From Chondromyces crocatus (lineage in GTDB: Bacteria; Myxococcota_A; Polyangia; Polyangiales; Polyangiaceae): a stretch of 64,000 bases of DNA. Shown piece after piece: positions 43,059-52,201 of this stretch (position 1 is its first letter; each line of letters starts with the position of its first letter). A program made the position numbers and the translations under genes. The notes beneath the pieces were generated by a model, which had not been told where the DNA came from, ran no database searches, and saw only the letters and a program-made list of their open reading frames with translations. The stretch spans positions 10,373,856 to 10,437,855 of the forward strand of contig NZ_CP012159.1 in assembly GCF_001189295.1 (NCBI RefSeq), read 5' to 3'.

Positions 43059-43136
43059 AGGGGGCGCCGGGCTGGACGAGGGGGCCGAGGTCCCTGGTCT
43101 GCGTCTTCATGGCGAGGGCGGTGTAGGCCTGGGCGC
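42896..43136 (-). pseudogene. GlcG/HbpS-type (DUF336) gene remnant with frameshift
   Basis: The minus strand encodes the C-terminal half of a GlcG-family protein in two frames. The first gives AQAYTALAMKTQTRDLGPLV, and after a frameshift near 43060 the second gives PLYGLEQTSGGLIPFAGG, IPLRDERGAFIGAIGVS and SVEQDQRVAAAGIAAS. The family's N-terminal half is absent. GlcG/HbpS proteins bind heme or assist glycolate use. Loss of the N-terminus plus a frameshift marks this as a dead fragment. Confidence 0.8.
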
Positions 43137-43417
43137 TCGCTGGGCTCCGTGGACGCTGGTTTCGGGCCACTCGACGCTGGTTCCGGGCCACTCGTCGACG
43201 AAGCCGTTGCGGTTGACGGGTCTCGCTTCGAGGATCTCCGTTCTTCGAGCGTGCCGCTGGGGTCACCCCGGCGCGCTGTGGCTCCATCTTCCTCGCTCAT
43301 CGTTCGAGCCGTGTCCGCGGTACGAATCGGGCCGCGTGACGCTCGTGTCGTAGCTCGGTTCCTTCGTGATTGAAGCTCCGAGGTCCGGGCACCCATGCGC
43401 AGCGTGATCATTTCGCG

Positions 43418-43453
43418 CTTTGCCTGGGTGCTTTGCCTGGGTGCTTTGCTTGG
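43418..43453. repeat. 13-base tandem repeat
   Basis: CTTTGCCTGGGTG repeats twice exactly, with a third partial copy (CTTTGCTTGG). No function is evident. The stretch 43137-43903 as a whole holds only this repeat, the GCG-rich repeat at 43690-43836, and imperfect GGTTCCGGGCCACTCG copies near 43158-43195. Confidence 0.75.
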
Positions 43454-43689
43454 TGATTACGAATTCGAACCGTTGGTTCGCCTTTCTCCTGCGTGGCTCA
43501 CTGACAGTTTCGCTTGAGCTTCATGGGTATGTGTCGAGCGTGGGACCACCGGCCTCTGCCGAGTGACGCGGGAATGGGTTTGTGGGTGACGATCGACACC
43601 ATCGATCAGCTCGCCTTTCGCAAGCGGGCGCGCGCACACGGAACGGAGGAGAGCGCCGAGCGGAGCAGGGGCCGAGCCTGCTGCAAGAG

Positions 43690-43836
43690 GCGAGGCTGAG
43701 AGGCGAGGCGCGAGAGGCGAGGCGCGAGAGGCGAAGCGTGCCAACGGGTGCGAGCCTGGCCACGAGGCGCGAGCGTGAACGGGCCGCGAGGCGCGAACCC
43801 CACGAGGCGCGAACCCCACGAGGCGCGAACCTCGTG
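43690..43836. repeat. GAGGCGCGA tandem repeats
   Basis: A run of GAGGCGCGAGAGGCGAGGCG units is followed by three exact CACGAGGCGCGAACC copies (about 43798-43836). The repeats lie just upstream of the 43904 operon. Minus-strand frames across them encode Arg/Ala/Ser/Pro-rich nonsense with no supporting start. Confidence 0.7.
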
Positions 43837-43903
43837 ACCTCCGGGAGGCGTCGTGGCTGCCGTCGTTCTTGCAGCGTCCACGACGCGCAGGTAATCGCAT
43901 GTC

Positions 43904-45967
43904 ATGGAGAGCCCTGATCTGCGTCGGGACTCGGCAGGAGCGCGGCTGTGCCGTGCTTTCTATCATCCTCGAACGAGCTGCCTCGCGGCGGATCTGAAGC
44001 GCGCTCGGGAGGCCCTCCTCGGGGAGGGTGGGCAGCCGGCGTGTTCTGCGGGGGAGGAGGTCGATCGCATCGACGGCTGGCGTTCTCCGACCCGGGAAGG
44101 CGCGTGGCAGCACGTGCGGCTGCCGGAACCCGTGCTGCACCCGGCCGCCACGATCGCCTGGGGGGAGGTGCTGGGCTGGCGCGCGACGGCGACCACGGCC
44201 CTGCTCGAGGGGGAGGTGTTCGTGGACCCGCAGGGACAGCTTCGGCTGTGGCCCTGGTACCGGGAGGAGGATGGGGTGGAGCATCCTCGCGCGGTGCAGC
44301 GCGCCGCTCGGCTGGGGGTGTTGCTGCCGGAGCGGTTCCTCGATGAACCGTGGGAGTCGGCCGAGTACCTGCGGCGCACGGGGGCAGAGGCGCTGATGCG
44401 GCTGGTGCGGGAGCGCGGGCTGGGAGACCCCGCCGATGCGCTGGTGGAGGTGGTGCCGGTACCTCCGCAGCACGAGCGTCCGCAAACGAAGCTGGAAGGG
44501 GAGCGGGAGGTGGATGCGCCACTGACGCAGCGGCTGGAGCTGCTCCTGCACGTGGCGCAGTCGTGCAAGCTGCTGCTGGCGGAAGGGACGTACCGGGAGC
44601 TTGCGCTGGAGCGGCTTCGGGGGGCTCTTCAGCTCGTCATTGCGGCAGCGGAGGGCGCGGGTGGCACCGAGGGCGCGGGTGGCGCCGAGGGTGTAGGGGG
44701 CGCCGAGGGTGCCAGGGGCGCTGGTGAATGGGTGGGGGCGCCGGAGACCTGGCGGCCGACGTTCGAGCTGCAGGGGCCGCCGCCGCTCCCCGAAGAGGGG
44801 GAGTCGATCGCGCCCTCGCCCGAGGCGTTCACGACGCTGGAGCGGCTGTGGGCGCTGGAGGAGGGGGTGCTGCTCGTCTACCAGGCGCTGCTGGTCTGGG
44901 TCGATGCCGGGGGGCTGGTGCGAGGGCAGTGGCGCTACACGGGGACGGTGGAGCACGCGGCAGGGCGGCTGGTGCTCGTGCAGTTCACGGATGGCTTTCA
45001 CGCGCTCGACGTGGTCACGGGGAGGTGGCTCTCGGGGACGCTGGATCCTGCGGTGTGCTTCGGAGGTCCGCTGTCGCAGGCGCCCGAGACGCTGCCGGTC
45101 GGGGCCGAGAACCTCCAGGAGAGCTGGCCCTACTTCGTGCTCTCGCCGGATGGGCGTCACGGTTGGCACCCGGATGGGAACACCGGCATCGTGCGGCTGG
45201 AGGATGGGCTGCTCGTGGCGGATGAGGGGGTCTTCGGGGGGTTCGAGGCGAGCGAAGGGGGCGAGGACGAGGGGGACGAGGGCGACGAGGGGGACGAGGG
45301 CGACGAGGAGGGGGGCGAGAAGGACGCGGGCGGGGACGAGGGAGAGCGCGAGGACGACGAGGGCGCGCGGCGGAGGGGTGAGGGGCGGACGCTGATCGCG
45401 TCGGAGCAACTGCCGACGCCGGGGGCCAGGATCTTCGTGCTGGATGGGGTGAGGTTCACGCTGCGGGCAGGGACGGAGCACACGGTCCGTGATGGTCGGG
45501 CTGCGGCGTTTGCGCTGGGGACTGGTGGGTTCCGAGGGCTCATGGGGGGGGCGCTGGTGGAGAATGCGCGGCGGGTCGCGCGGCTGGGGATGCCGTGCAA
45601 CCACGCGGCGTTCTCGCGGGATGGGGCGACGCTGTGGGCGCTGGGGCCCGATCATCTGCATCGGGTGCGCTGGGAGGAGCAGCCGCGGCATGCAGGGTCG
45701 TTCGATCTCGGTCCGCTCGCGGGGTTGTTTCGTGTGGATCCGGAGGAGCGGCTCAGCCCAGCGGAGCGGGCGAAGCTGCTCCACTGGTTCGGTGGGGTGG
45801 CCGGGGTGGGGGCCGCGTCGCTGGTCGCGCTGGTGAGGGCGACGGGGGCGTCGCCGGAGGCGCTGGAGGCGGTGCAGGCGGCGTGCACGGGCGCGGGGTC
45901 GCCGCGGCTCCAGGTCCATGCAGAGGCGGTGGGCGCGGCCGGCGTCACCAGGGGGGAAGGGAGATGA
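43904..45967 (+). CDS. Large hypothetical protein, beta-propeller-like
   Basis: The 687-residue protein has an N-terminal helical part and, from about residue 300, beta-repeat sequence like a WD40 or quinoprotein propeller (VLVQFTDGFHALDVVTGRW; ESWPYFVLSPDGRHGWHPDG). Two low-complexity inserts interrupt it: GAGGTEGAGGAEGVGGAEG near 250 and an Asp/Glu/Gly run (EGDEGDEGDEGDEEGGE) near 450. There is no signal peptide. It overlaps the next propeller gene by 4 bases, so three genes to 49469 form one translationally coupled operon. The function is unknown. Confidence 0.8.
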   Translation: MESPDLRRDSAGARLCRAFYHPRTSCLAADLKRAREALLGEGGQPACSAGEEVDRIDGWRSPTREGAWQHVRLPEPVLHPAATIAWGEVLGWRATATTALLEGEVFVDPQGQLRLWPWYREEDGVEHPRAVQRAARLGVLLPERFLDEPWESAEYLRRTGAEALMRLVRERGLGDPADALVEVVPVPPQHERPQTKLEGEREVDAPLTQRLELLLHVAQSCKLLLAEGTYRELALERLRGALQLVIAAAEGAGGTEGAGGAEGVGGAEGARGAGEWVGAPETWRPTFELQGPPPLPEEGESIAPSPEAFTTLERLWALEEGVLLVYQALLVWVDAGGLVRGQWRYTGTVEHAAGRLVLVQFTDGFHALDVVTGRWLSGTLDPAVCFGGPLSQAPETLPVGAENLQESWPYFVLSPDGRHGWHPDGNTGIVRLEDGLLVADEGVFGGFEASEGGEDEGDEGDEGDEGDEEGGEKDAGGDEGEREDDEGARRRGEGRTLIASEQLPTPGARIFVLDGVRFTLRAGTEHTVRDGRAAAFALGTGGFRGLMGGALVENARRVARLGMPCNHAAFSRDGATLWALGPDHLHRVRWEEQPRHAGSFDLGPLAGLFRVDPEERLSPAERAKLLHWFGGVAGVGAASLVALVRATGASPEALEAVQAACTGAGSPRLQVHAEAVGAAGVTRGEGR

Positions 45968-48828
45968 GCCCGGGGATGCGCGCGTTTCTGCTGCCGGGTG
46001 GGGAGGAGTGCCAGCACCTGGCGTTCCGGCCCGATGGGGGCGCCGTGGCGATGGCGTCGCACCGCGGTGTGGGGGTGATGTCGCTGCCCGAGGGGCACGT
46101 GCGATCGCTGGGGCTTCAGCCGTCGTCGCTCCAGGCGATGGTCTGGACCGAGGCGGGGTTGACGCTCGCCGATGCGGAGGGGGGCACGGTCCTCGTGGAC
46201 GAGGCGGGGCGCGTGCGCGCGGAGGCTGCGGGGGTGGGTGTCCTCGCGGTGGGTCAGGGGGCGCTGCTGCGGTTGCGCACGCCGGAGGGAGCGGCACGGT
46301 ACGGGGGGACGCCGGCGCTCGAGGTGCTCGATGCTTCCACGCTGGGGCTGCAAAGGAGCCTGCCGCTGGAGGGTCAGGTGCTCGCGGTGCAGGGCGCTCA
46401 CGCGCTGGTCGCCTCGTCGAGGGGGGTGACGCTGGTCGACTGGGAGCGCGGTCGAGAACTGCACCGCGCGGAGCTGCCCGATCTGCCGTCAGGGAGCTGG
46501 GTCCGCCGGGATGCGGTCTCGGTGGCGCTCGCACCGGATGGGCGGCGCTACGTGGTGAGCGGGCACGATCATGCCTGGCTGGGTGAGCTCGGGAGCGCGC
46601 CGCGCTGGCTGCCGGAGCACGGGGTGTGCGCGTTCTTGCCCGAAGGGATCCTGGTCGGGGCGTCGCTGCTCGACGAGGGGGGGAGCCCGCAGGCGGTGCT
46701 TCGGTTGACGGGGCTGCCGTTGCTGACGCGCGCCGTCGCGGTGTCAGCGGATGGGCGGTGGGTGGCGCTTCAACATCAAGGGGCGCTGTACGTGCACGCG
46801 CTCGGCACGCTGGGCGCGCGTCAGGCGGCACGGCCAGGTGCGGTGCGGCCGGTGACGGCGCTGGCGTTGAGCCCCGATGGGCGGTGCCTCGCGGGGACGA
46901 CGACGCAAGGGGAGCTTCTGTTCTGGGACACGGAGGCCGGGAAGCTGCGCGCGGCCGTGGACACGAGGAACCACGATGCGGCGGCCCTCGGTTTCACGGC
47001 CGACGGGCGGCTGCTGGTCGGCACCAGCCGGGGGGTGGAGGTGTGGGATCCGGAGGGGCCACGCCGGCTGGAGAGCTGGATGACGCCGGAGCTGACCCAC
47101 GTGCGAACGCTGTCGGTGCGGGGGGATCGGGCGCTTGCGGTGGGTCGGGAGCGCGCCGTGCTGTTCGATGCGGCGGGGGGCGCGCTGGCGGTGTTCGGGC
47201 CGTGGAAGGAGGCGTCGCAACGGAACGTGACGCTGGTCGGGGGGGATCTCCATCCGTCGGGCGAGGCGGTGCTGCTGCTGCGAGAGCGGGAGGAGGCGCT
47301 GCTGCTCGGGGCGCAAGGGGAGGCGCAGGGGAGCTTGCCGCCGCTGCGGCACGGTGTGTTCCACGCGGGGGGCGAGGCGCTCTTGACGAGCGATGGGCGA
47401 GGGTCCGAGCTGCGTCGCTTTCCTCTGCAGGACGAGCCCACGGAGACGCGGGCAGACTTCGAGCTGGCGGCGTCGATGAGGCAGGGGCTGCTCTGGGCGA
47501 AGCGCCAGGATCTGGGGGTGTTTCCGCTCGATGCACAGGCGCCGACGTGGGTGCGGCGGTTCCACGATCCGATCGGGGCGCTGGCGGTCGGTCTGGGGAC
47601 GCAGACGATCTACACGAGCGGGGAGGCGCGGTGGATCGCCGAGCGTGACCTGCGCGATGGGCGGCTGCGGCGCGCGCTGCCGGCGGGTTCGGGTGGGCAG
47701 GTGCGCGCGCTGGCGCTGGATCCTTCAGGAGAGCTGCTCGCCGTCGGAGATGGGGAAGGTCGCATCCACCTGTGGCGGCTGGGCGCAGTCCCGGAGCGGC
47801 TGTCGATGCTCGATGGGACGTCGCTGCAACCGGAGGGGACGCTGTTCGATCCCGGGGAGATGGGGCCGGTGCAGGCACTGGCATTCCCGGGGGCGCTGGT
47901 CGCGGTGTGCGGTCATCACATGCTGCACTGGGTGTCGCCAGGGACGATGGCGCTCGATCGCAACGTGTGCGCGCGGCGGGACGTACACGCGCGGGGGCTC
48001 AGCGCGGACGGGCGGCGCGCGTGGAACGGGGGCGAGTTCTTCGGGCTCGGTGACGAGGTGGAGGTGCTCGACGTGGACACGGGGCAGACGCTCGCGAAGA
48101 TGCCGGGCCCGCTGGGGTCGGACCAGCGGATCGCGCTCTCGCCGCAAGGGGATCGGCTGCTGATGACGAGTTCACCGGGTCAGGGGACGGAGATCGCGCT
48201 GTGGTCGGTGCAAGGGCCACGTCGGCTGGCCACGCTGCACGTGGACCGGCCGATCCGGCAGGCGCGGTTCCTCCCGGATGGGTCGGTGGGGATGTGGCTC
48301 GATGCGCCCGCGCCGGACGACGAGGACGAGGGGGTCTCGGGGCCGGGGCTTCTGTGCCGGTGGGATGTCGCGGCGTGCGTGGTGGAGCGGTGGCTGCCTT
48401 CGACGCTGGGGCTGACGGATGCGCACGGGGTGGAGGTCGGTGGCGGCAGGGCGCTGTTCTGGGGGTGGGGGCCGCAGCAGATCGTGGACCTCGCGTCCGG
48501 GGAGCGCATCGCCGCGCTCTCACCGCACGAGCTCGCGAGCGTCACGGCGGGTGCGCTGTCGGCGGATGGGCGCGTGGCGGTGACGGCCGATGGGCTCGGC
48601 GAGATCCGGGTCTGGGATGCGTCGACGGGTGCGTGGCGTGCGAGCTTCTGCAGCACGCTCGATGGAGGGACGTGGGTGCGCACGGCAGAGGTGGTGCGCG
48701 ACGTCCCGGGACCGCACTGGAAGGATCAGGCGGCAGAGACACGCGCAGCGCACGAGCAGCGGGCGTTGCTGCACGACGACGAGCACGACGACGAGCAGGA
48801 AGCCGGCAGGGAGGGCGAGCGCGGATGA
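45964..48828 (+). CDS. WD40-type beta-propeller protein
   Basis: The 954-residue protein consists of many beta-propeller blades with the SPDG/ADG turn and W-D ends typical of WD40 repeats (LALSPDGRCLAGTTTQGELL; LALDPSGELLAVGDGEGRIH; LSADGRVAVTADGLGEIRVW). About two to three propellers could be formed. The tail is acidic and His/Asp-rich (LLHDDEHDDEQEAGREG). No signal peptide is present, so it is a cytoplasmic scaffold. It shares ATGA overlaps with both neighbours. The adjacency to DUF2169 suggests, but does not prove, a link to type VI secretion. Confidence 0.88.
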   Translation: MSPGMRAFLLPGGEECQHLAFRPDGGAVAMASHRGVGVMSLPEGHVRSLGLQPSSLQAMVWTEAGLTLADAEGGTVLVDEAGRVRAEAAGVGVLAVGQGALLRLRTPEGAARYGGTPALEVLDASTLGLQRSLPLEGQVLAVQGAHALVASSRGVTLVDWERGRELHRAELPDLPSGSWVRRDAVSVALAPDGRRYVVSGHDHAWLGELGSAPRWLPEHGVCAFLPEGILVGASLLDEGGSPQAVLRLTGLPLLTRAVAVSADGRWVALQHQGALYVHALGTLGARQAARPGAVRPVTALALSPDGRCLAGTTTQGELLFWDTEAGKLRAAVDTRNHDAAALGFTADGRLLVGTSRGVEVWDPEGPRRLESWMTPELTHVRTLSVRGDRALAVGRERAVLFDAAGGALAVFGPWKEASQRNVTLVGGDLHPSGEAVLLLREREEALLLGAQGEAQGSLPPLRHGVFHAGGEALLTSDGRGSELRRFPLQDEPTETRADFELAASMRQGLLWAKRQDLGVFPLDAQAPTWVRRFHDPIGALAVGLGTQTIYTSGEARWIAERDLRDGRLRRALPAGSGGQVRALALDPSGELLAVGDGEGRIHLWRLGAVPERLSMLDGTSLQPEGTLFDPGEMGPVQALAFPGALVAVCGHHMLHWVSPGTMALDRNVCARRDVHARGLSADGRRAWNGGEFFGLGDEVEVLDVDTGQTLAKMPGPLGSDQRIALSPQGDRLLMTSSPGQGTEIALWSVQGPRRLATLHVDRPIRQARFLPDGSVGMWLDAPAPDDEDEGVSGPGLLCRWDVAACVVERWLPSTLGLTDAHGVEVGGGRALFWGWGPQQIVDLASGERIAALSPHELASVTAGALSADGRVAVTADGLGEIRVWDASTGAWRASFCSTLDGGTWVRTAEVVRDVPGPHWKDQAAETRAAHEQRALLHDDEHDDEQEAGREGERG

Positions 48829-49469
48829 GTCATTCGCTGATGGTCGCGCTGGAGCAGCCTCCGGAGGCGCTCTGCTGGGCTTGCGGCGAGGAGCGCGCCA
48901 CGGGCCTCGCGGTGCTGGAGATCGCTCGACCCGGGCTGCGGCTCGTGAGCGCCACGGGAGAACCCGAGGTGCCGCGGCAGGTGTTCCACGACTGGATCTT
49001 CGGCTGCGCCGAGCGGTTGCTGCAGGCGTACATCGGGTACGGTCACCTGCAGGCGCACGAGAGCGACTGGCTGAGCCACGGGCTGGCGCTGATCAAGGTG
49101 ACCGGCGCCCCGCCAGGGGAAGACGCCGATGCGCTGCGGGACTCGGCGCTCACGCTGCTCGCCTCGCTGAGCATCCCGGCGCGCCTGCGTTCGGGTCACC
49201 CGGTGGAGATGGGGGCGGTCTACGACTGGTCCGTGGCGGCGCTCTCCTGGGCCGCGAAGCGGTACGTGCGCGATCGGCGGTGCGCGGAGGAGCCCCCCAC
49301 GCTCTGCAGCAAGGCAGCCGACATTCACGCGGAGGTGGCCGAGCACCGGGGGAGCGATCCCACGGCGGCGCGGCGGCTGGAGCGCGCGGCGCAGCTCCAG
49401 TCGCTCGTGGGCTCCTTTCGGCAGGCGCTGGGGCGACCTGCGTGGCCGGGCGTCCACGTGAGCAAGTGA
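48825..49469 (+). CDS. Hypothetical protein of the propeller operon
   Basis: The 214-residue protein starts MSHSLMVALEQPPEALCWAC and is mainly helical, with a central FGCAERLLQAYIGYGHLQ segment. No family is recognised. Its start overlaps the WD40 gene by 4 bases and it is the third gene of the operon. The DUF2169 gene begins 67 bases later and may be in the same transcript. Confidence 0.75.
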   Translation: MSHSLMVALEQPPEALCWACGEERATGLAVLEIARPGLRLVSATGEPEVPRQVFHDWIFGCAERLLQAYIGYGHLQAHESDWLSHGLALIKVTGAPPGEDADALRDSALTLLASLSIPARLRSGHPVEMGAVYDWSVAALSWAAKRYVRDRRCAEEPPTLCSKAADIHAEVAEHRGSDPTAARRLERAAQLQSLVGSFRQALGRPAWPGVHVSK

Positions 49470-49536
49470 ACGGCGGAGTGATGCCGCGCAGGGTGTGACC
49501 TAGCGGCGGCAGGGGAGGCCGGTCTACCCTCACGCC

Positions 49537-52098
49537 ATGGAGGTCGTCTCCGGCTGCGCTCTGCCTGCCGCTTCGTTGATGTGGCAACCCCGGGCATCCA
49601 CCTGGGTCCTCACCTTCTTTTGCAAGGCCACCTTTCATCTGCAGGCGGGCGAGTCTCCGCTGGCCGACGATCAGGAGCCGATCCACGTCGAGGACAGCTA
49701 CTGGGACGATGACCCGGCACGCAGCCTGTACGCCGCCACGGACCTGACGCCGCACAAGCCGCGCACCGACGTGATCCTGGTGGGCTCCGCGTTCGCGCCA
49801 CAAGCGCAGCCGGTGCGCTCGCTCTATGCGCGGCTCATCGTCGGGGATCTCGACAAGTCCATCGAGGTGTTCCTCGACCGCGCGCTGTCGCCGGACGGGA
49901 TGATCCTCGAAGGGCAGCGGTTCACGCGCATGGCGTTGAGCTACGAGCGCGCCGCGGGAGGTGGACCCGACAGCGTGAACCCGGTGGGCCTGCGCGCGGA
50001 CGCCCGGGATCCCTACGGGCGGCTCAAGCTCCCGAACCTGCAACCACCGGGGCAGATGGGCAACCCAGGGGACATGGCGCCGATCGGGTTCGGTCCGATC
50101 TCGCCAGGGTGGGCACCGCGCCGCAGCAAACTCGGGCGGTACGCCGCGAGCTGGACGCCGCACACCGTCCGCAGTGCGCCGCTGCCCGAGGATCTGGACC
50201 GCTCGTTCTTCAACGCGGCGCCGCGCGATCAGCAGCTCAACGGGCTGAGCGAAGACGTGCGCATCGTGCTCGAGAACCTGCACCCGCAGATCCCCCGGCT
50301 CGTGACCAACCTCCCTGGTGTCCGCCCGCGCGCCGTGCTCGAGGGGCGGGGCGGCCATCACGCGCTCGCGATGCGCGTCGACACGCTGTGGATCGACACC
50401 GATCGTCAGCTCTGCACGCTGACGTGGAGCGGTCAGCTCGCGCTGGAGAGGCCGGACGAGCCAGGTCGGATCACCCTCAACGCGGACAACCTGCCCGCGA
50501 CACCGAGCACGATGCGCCAGGCGGGCACGCCCCAGGAGCGAGCGCCGTCGTCGCACACGTTCGTGGGGACCGTCGACGACGACGAGGAGAACGGGCCGGA
50601 GACGCAGACGGGGGCGACCGCCGGGGGAGCGACCCCGTTCGGGCCGGGCCGGCGAGCGACGTTCGTTCCAGGGGTGCCGGGGAACGTCGTCGACCCGAAA
50701 TCCGCGCTGCCCTTCGCTGCGCCGAGCGCCCCGGCGCGCGAGGAGGAGCGCCGCACGCCTGCGGGTGGAGGGGGACTCCCCTTCATGAACCCCTCGGCCA
50801 CCTCCGGCGGTGCGCTGACCCCGTGGCCGCAACCCGCGCCCTCGGCGCCTGCACCGCGCCCGTCCTCCCCTGGGTGGCCTGCGGCGGTCCCGACGCCCGT
50901 GCCCCAGGCCGCGCCGAGTCAGCCCGTCACCGTGCCTCCGCTGGCCCCGCCGCCCCAGGCCGCACCGCTCCCTCCGATGCCGCCACCGCCCGTCCCATCC
51001 CCGATGCCGTCCCCGATGCCGGTGATCCAGCCTTCGGGCACGAGCGACAGCGCGTGGTCGTCGGGCATCGGGCGCGGGGATCAGCCGCCGGCGCGCTCCA
51101 TCGGCGAGGCAGCCGTCGCCGCGGCGGCGCCACCTCCGCCGGTGCGCGTGGACGGCAACGGCTGGGCATTCGGCGCCTCGACGGCCGCAGCGGCCACCGG
51201 GGCATCCGCTCTCCTGGCCGGCAAGCAGCGCGAGGAGCGGCCCACGATGTCGTCGACGTCGGGTGCCGCCGCGGTCCGCCCCGCAGCGCGGATGGACTCC
51301 CGCGAGATCCTCCACCTGATCTGGTACCAGCCCGACAGCGTCGCGCGCATCTGTCGCGTCCCGGTGTGGCGCGCGATCCTCGACGAGCTGGAGCAAGAGC
51401 CCTCCGACGACGCGCTCGACGACCCGGCACCGACGAAGGACCCGATCGAGATCGAGGACCGCCGCGACATCTTCGAGATCCTCGCCCACGGCGCCTCGCA
51501 GGACGCCGATCAGCTCGGCGACGAGCTTCAGGGAGCCGTGCGCCCGGGGGGCAAGTTCGTCCCTCCGCTGCTCTTGCTCGCGGGCGATCTCGTCTTCCCC
51601 TTCGACGAGCGCGAGACCCTCAAGGCAGCGATCGCCGTGGCCACCTCGGTCGCAGGAGCGGACGAGGGGCTGAAAACGAACCTCCGCGAGGCGCGCGAGT
51701 TCCTTTCGACGCCGGATCTCCTCTGCCCACCGCAGGTGTTCGACGGGCACACGAACCGCATCCGCGAGGCGTTCCAGCGGGCACGCCGCGGCGTGTCGGC
51801 CGACTACCTCGACACCCAGATGGAGCGGGCGCTCCTCGAAGGCCGCCACTACCAGCGGCGGCAGGTGCTGGGGATGGTCGCGATCCGCGCCTACTTGCTC
51901 AGCAGCACGGGCAACGGAGCCCGGCCGGCGCCGGTCTACCTGCCGGAGGATCTCGCCCGCAAGCTCCCGCTCTTCCAGCGCTTCAGGACCCGGCTCATCG
52001 TCGAGCTGTACCAGCAGGAAGATCAGTACGAGCAGCACGCCGCAGCGCTGAAGGCACTGGTGCTCGGCCGGGTGACGCTCCCGCCGGATCGTCGGTAG
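49537..52098 (+). CDS. DUF2169 family protein (T6SS-associated)
   Basis: The 853-residue protein has an N-terminal DUF2169 domain (about 10-330). Typical parts are WVLTFFCKATFHL, HVEDSYWDDDPARSLY, DVILVGSAFAP and WAPRRSKLGRYAA. DUF2169 proteins are regularly encoded beside VgrG, PAAR and effector genes in type VI loci and may act as effector adaptors. A Pro/Ala-rich linker of about 200 residues follows, then a helical C-terminal domain (ILHLIWYQPDSVARICRV; QMERALLEGRHYQRRQVLG) present in related myxobacterial proteins. It converges on the minus-strand effector module. Confidence 0.88.
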   Translation: MEVVSGCALPAASLMWQPRASTWVLTFFCKATFHLQAGESPLADDQEPIHVEDSYWDDDPARSLYAATDLTPHKPRTDVILVGSAFAPQAQPVRSLYARLIVGDLDKSIEVFLDRALSPDGMILEGQRFTRMALSYERAAGGGPDSVNPVGLRADARDPYGRLKLPNLQPPGQMGNPGDMAPIGFGPISPGWAPRRSKLGRYAASWTPHTVRSAPLPEDLDRSFFNAAPRDQQLNGLSEDVRIVLENLHPQIPRLVTNLPGVRPRAVLEGRGGHHALAMRVDTLWIDTDRQLCTLTWSGQLALERPDEPGRITLNADNLPATPSTMRQAGTPQERAPSSHTFVGTVDDDEENGPETQTGATAGGATPFGPGRRATFVPGVPGNVVDPKSALPFAAPSAPAREEERRTPAGGGGLPFMNPSATSGGALTPWPQPAPSAPAPRPSSPGWPAAVPTPVPQAAPSQPVTVPPLAPPPQAAPLPPMPPPPVPSPMPSPMPVIQPSGTSDSAWSSGIGRGDQPPARSIGEAAVAAAAPPPPVRVDGNGWAFGASTAAAATGASALLAGKQREERPTMSSTSGAAAVRPAARMDSREILHLIWYQPDSVARICRVPVWRAILDELEQEPSDDALDDPAPTKDPIEIEDRRDIFEILAHGASQDADQLGDELQGAVRPGGKFVPPLLLLAGDLVFPFDERETLKAAIAVATSVAGADEGLKTNLREAREFLSTPDLLCPPQVFDGHTNRIREAFQRARRGVSADYLDTQMERALLEGRHYQRRQVLGMVAIRAYLLSSTGNGARPAPVYLPEDLARKLPLFQRFRTRLIVELYQQEDQYEQHAAALKALVLGRVTLPPDRR

Positions 52099-52201
52099 AC
52101 GCTGACGCGGGGCTGCGCGGTCTCCCTCGCCTCGCGCGGCCTCCCCTCGCCTCCTGGCGAAGGGAGCAGCCAACGCGCCCCCTCCCCTGCCCCCTCTTCG
52201 C

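Noticed and set aside
43457-46831. A 1124-residue minus-strand open frame
   Set aside because: It is antisense to the 43904 and 45964 propeller genes and consists mostly of Arg, Pro, Ala and Ser low-complexity sequence.
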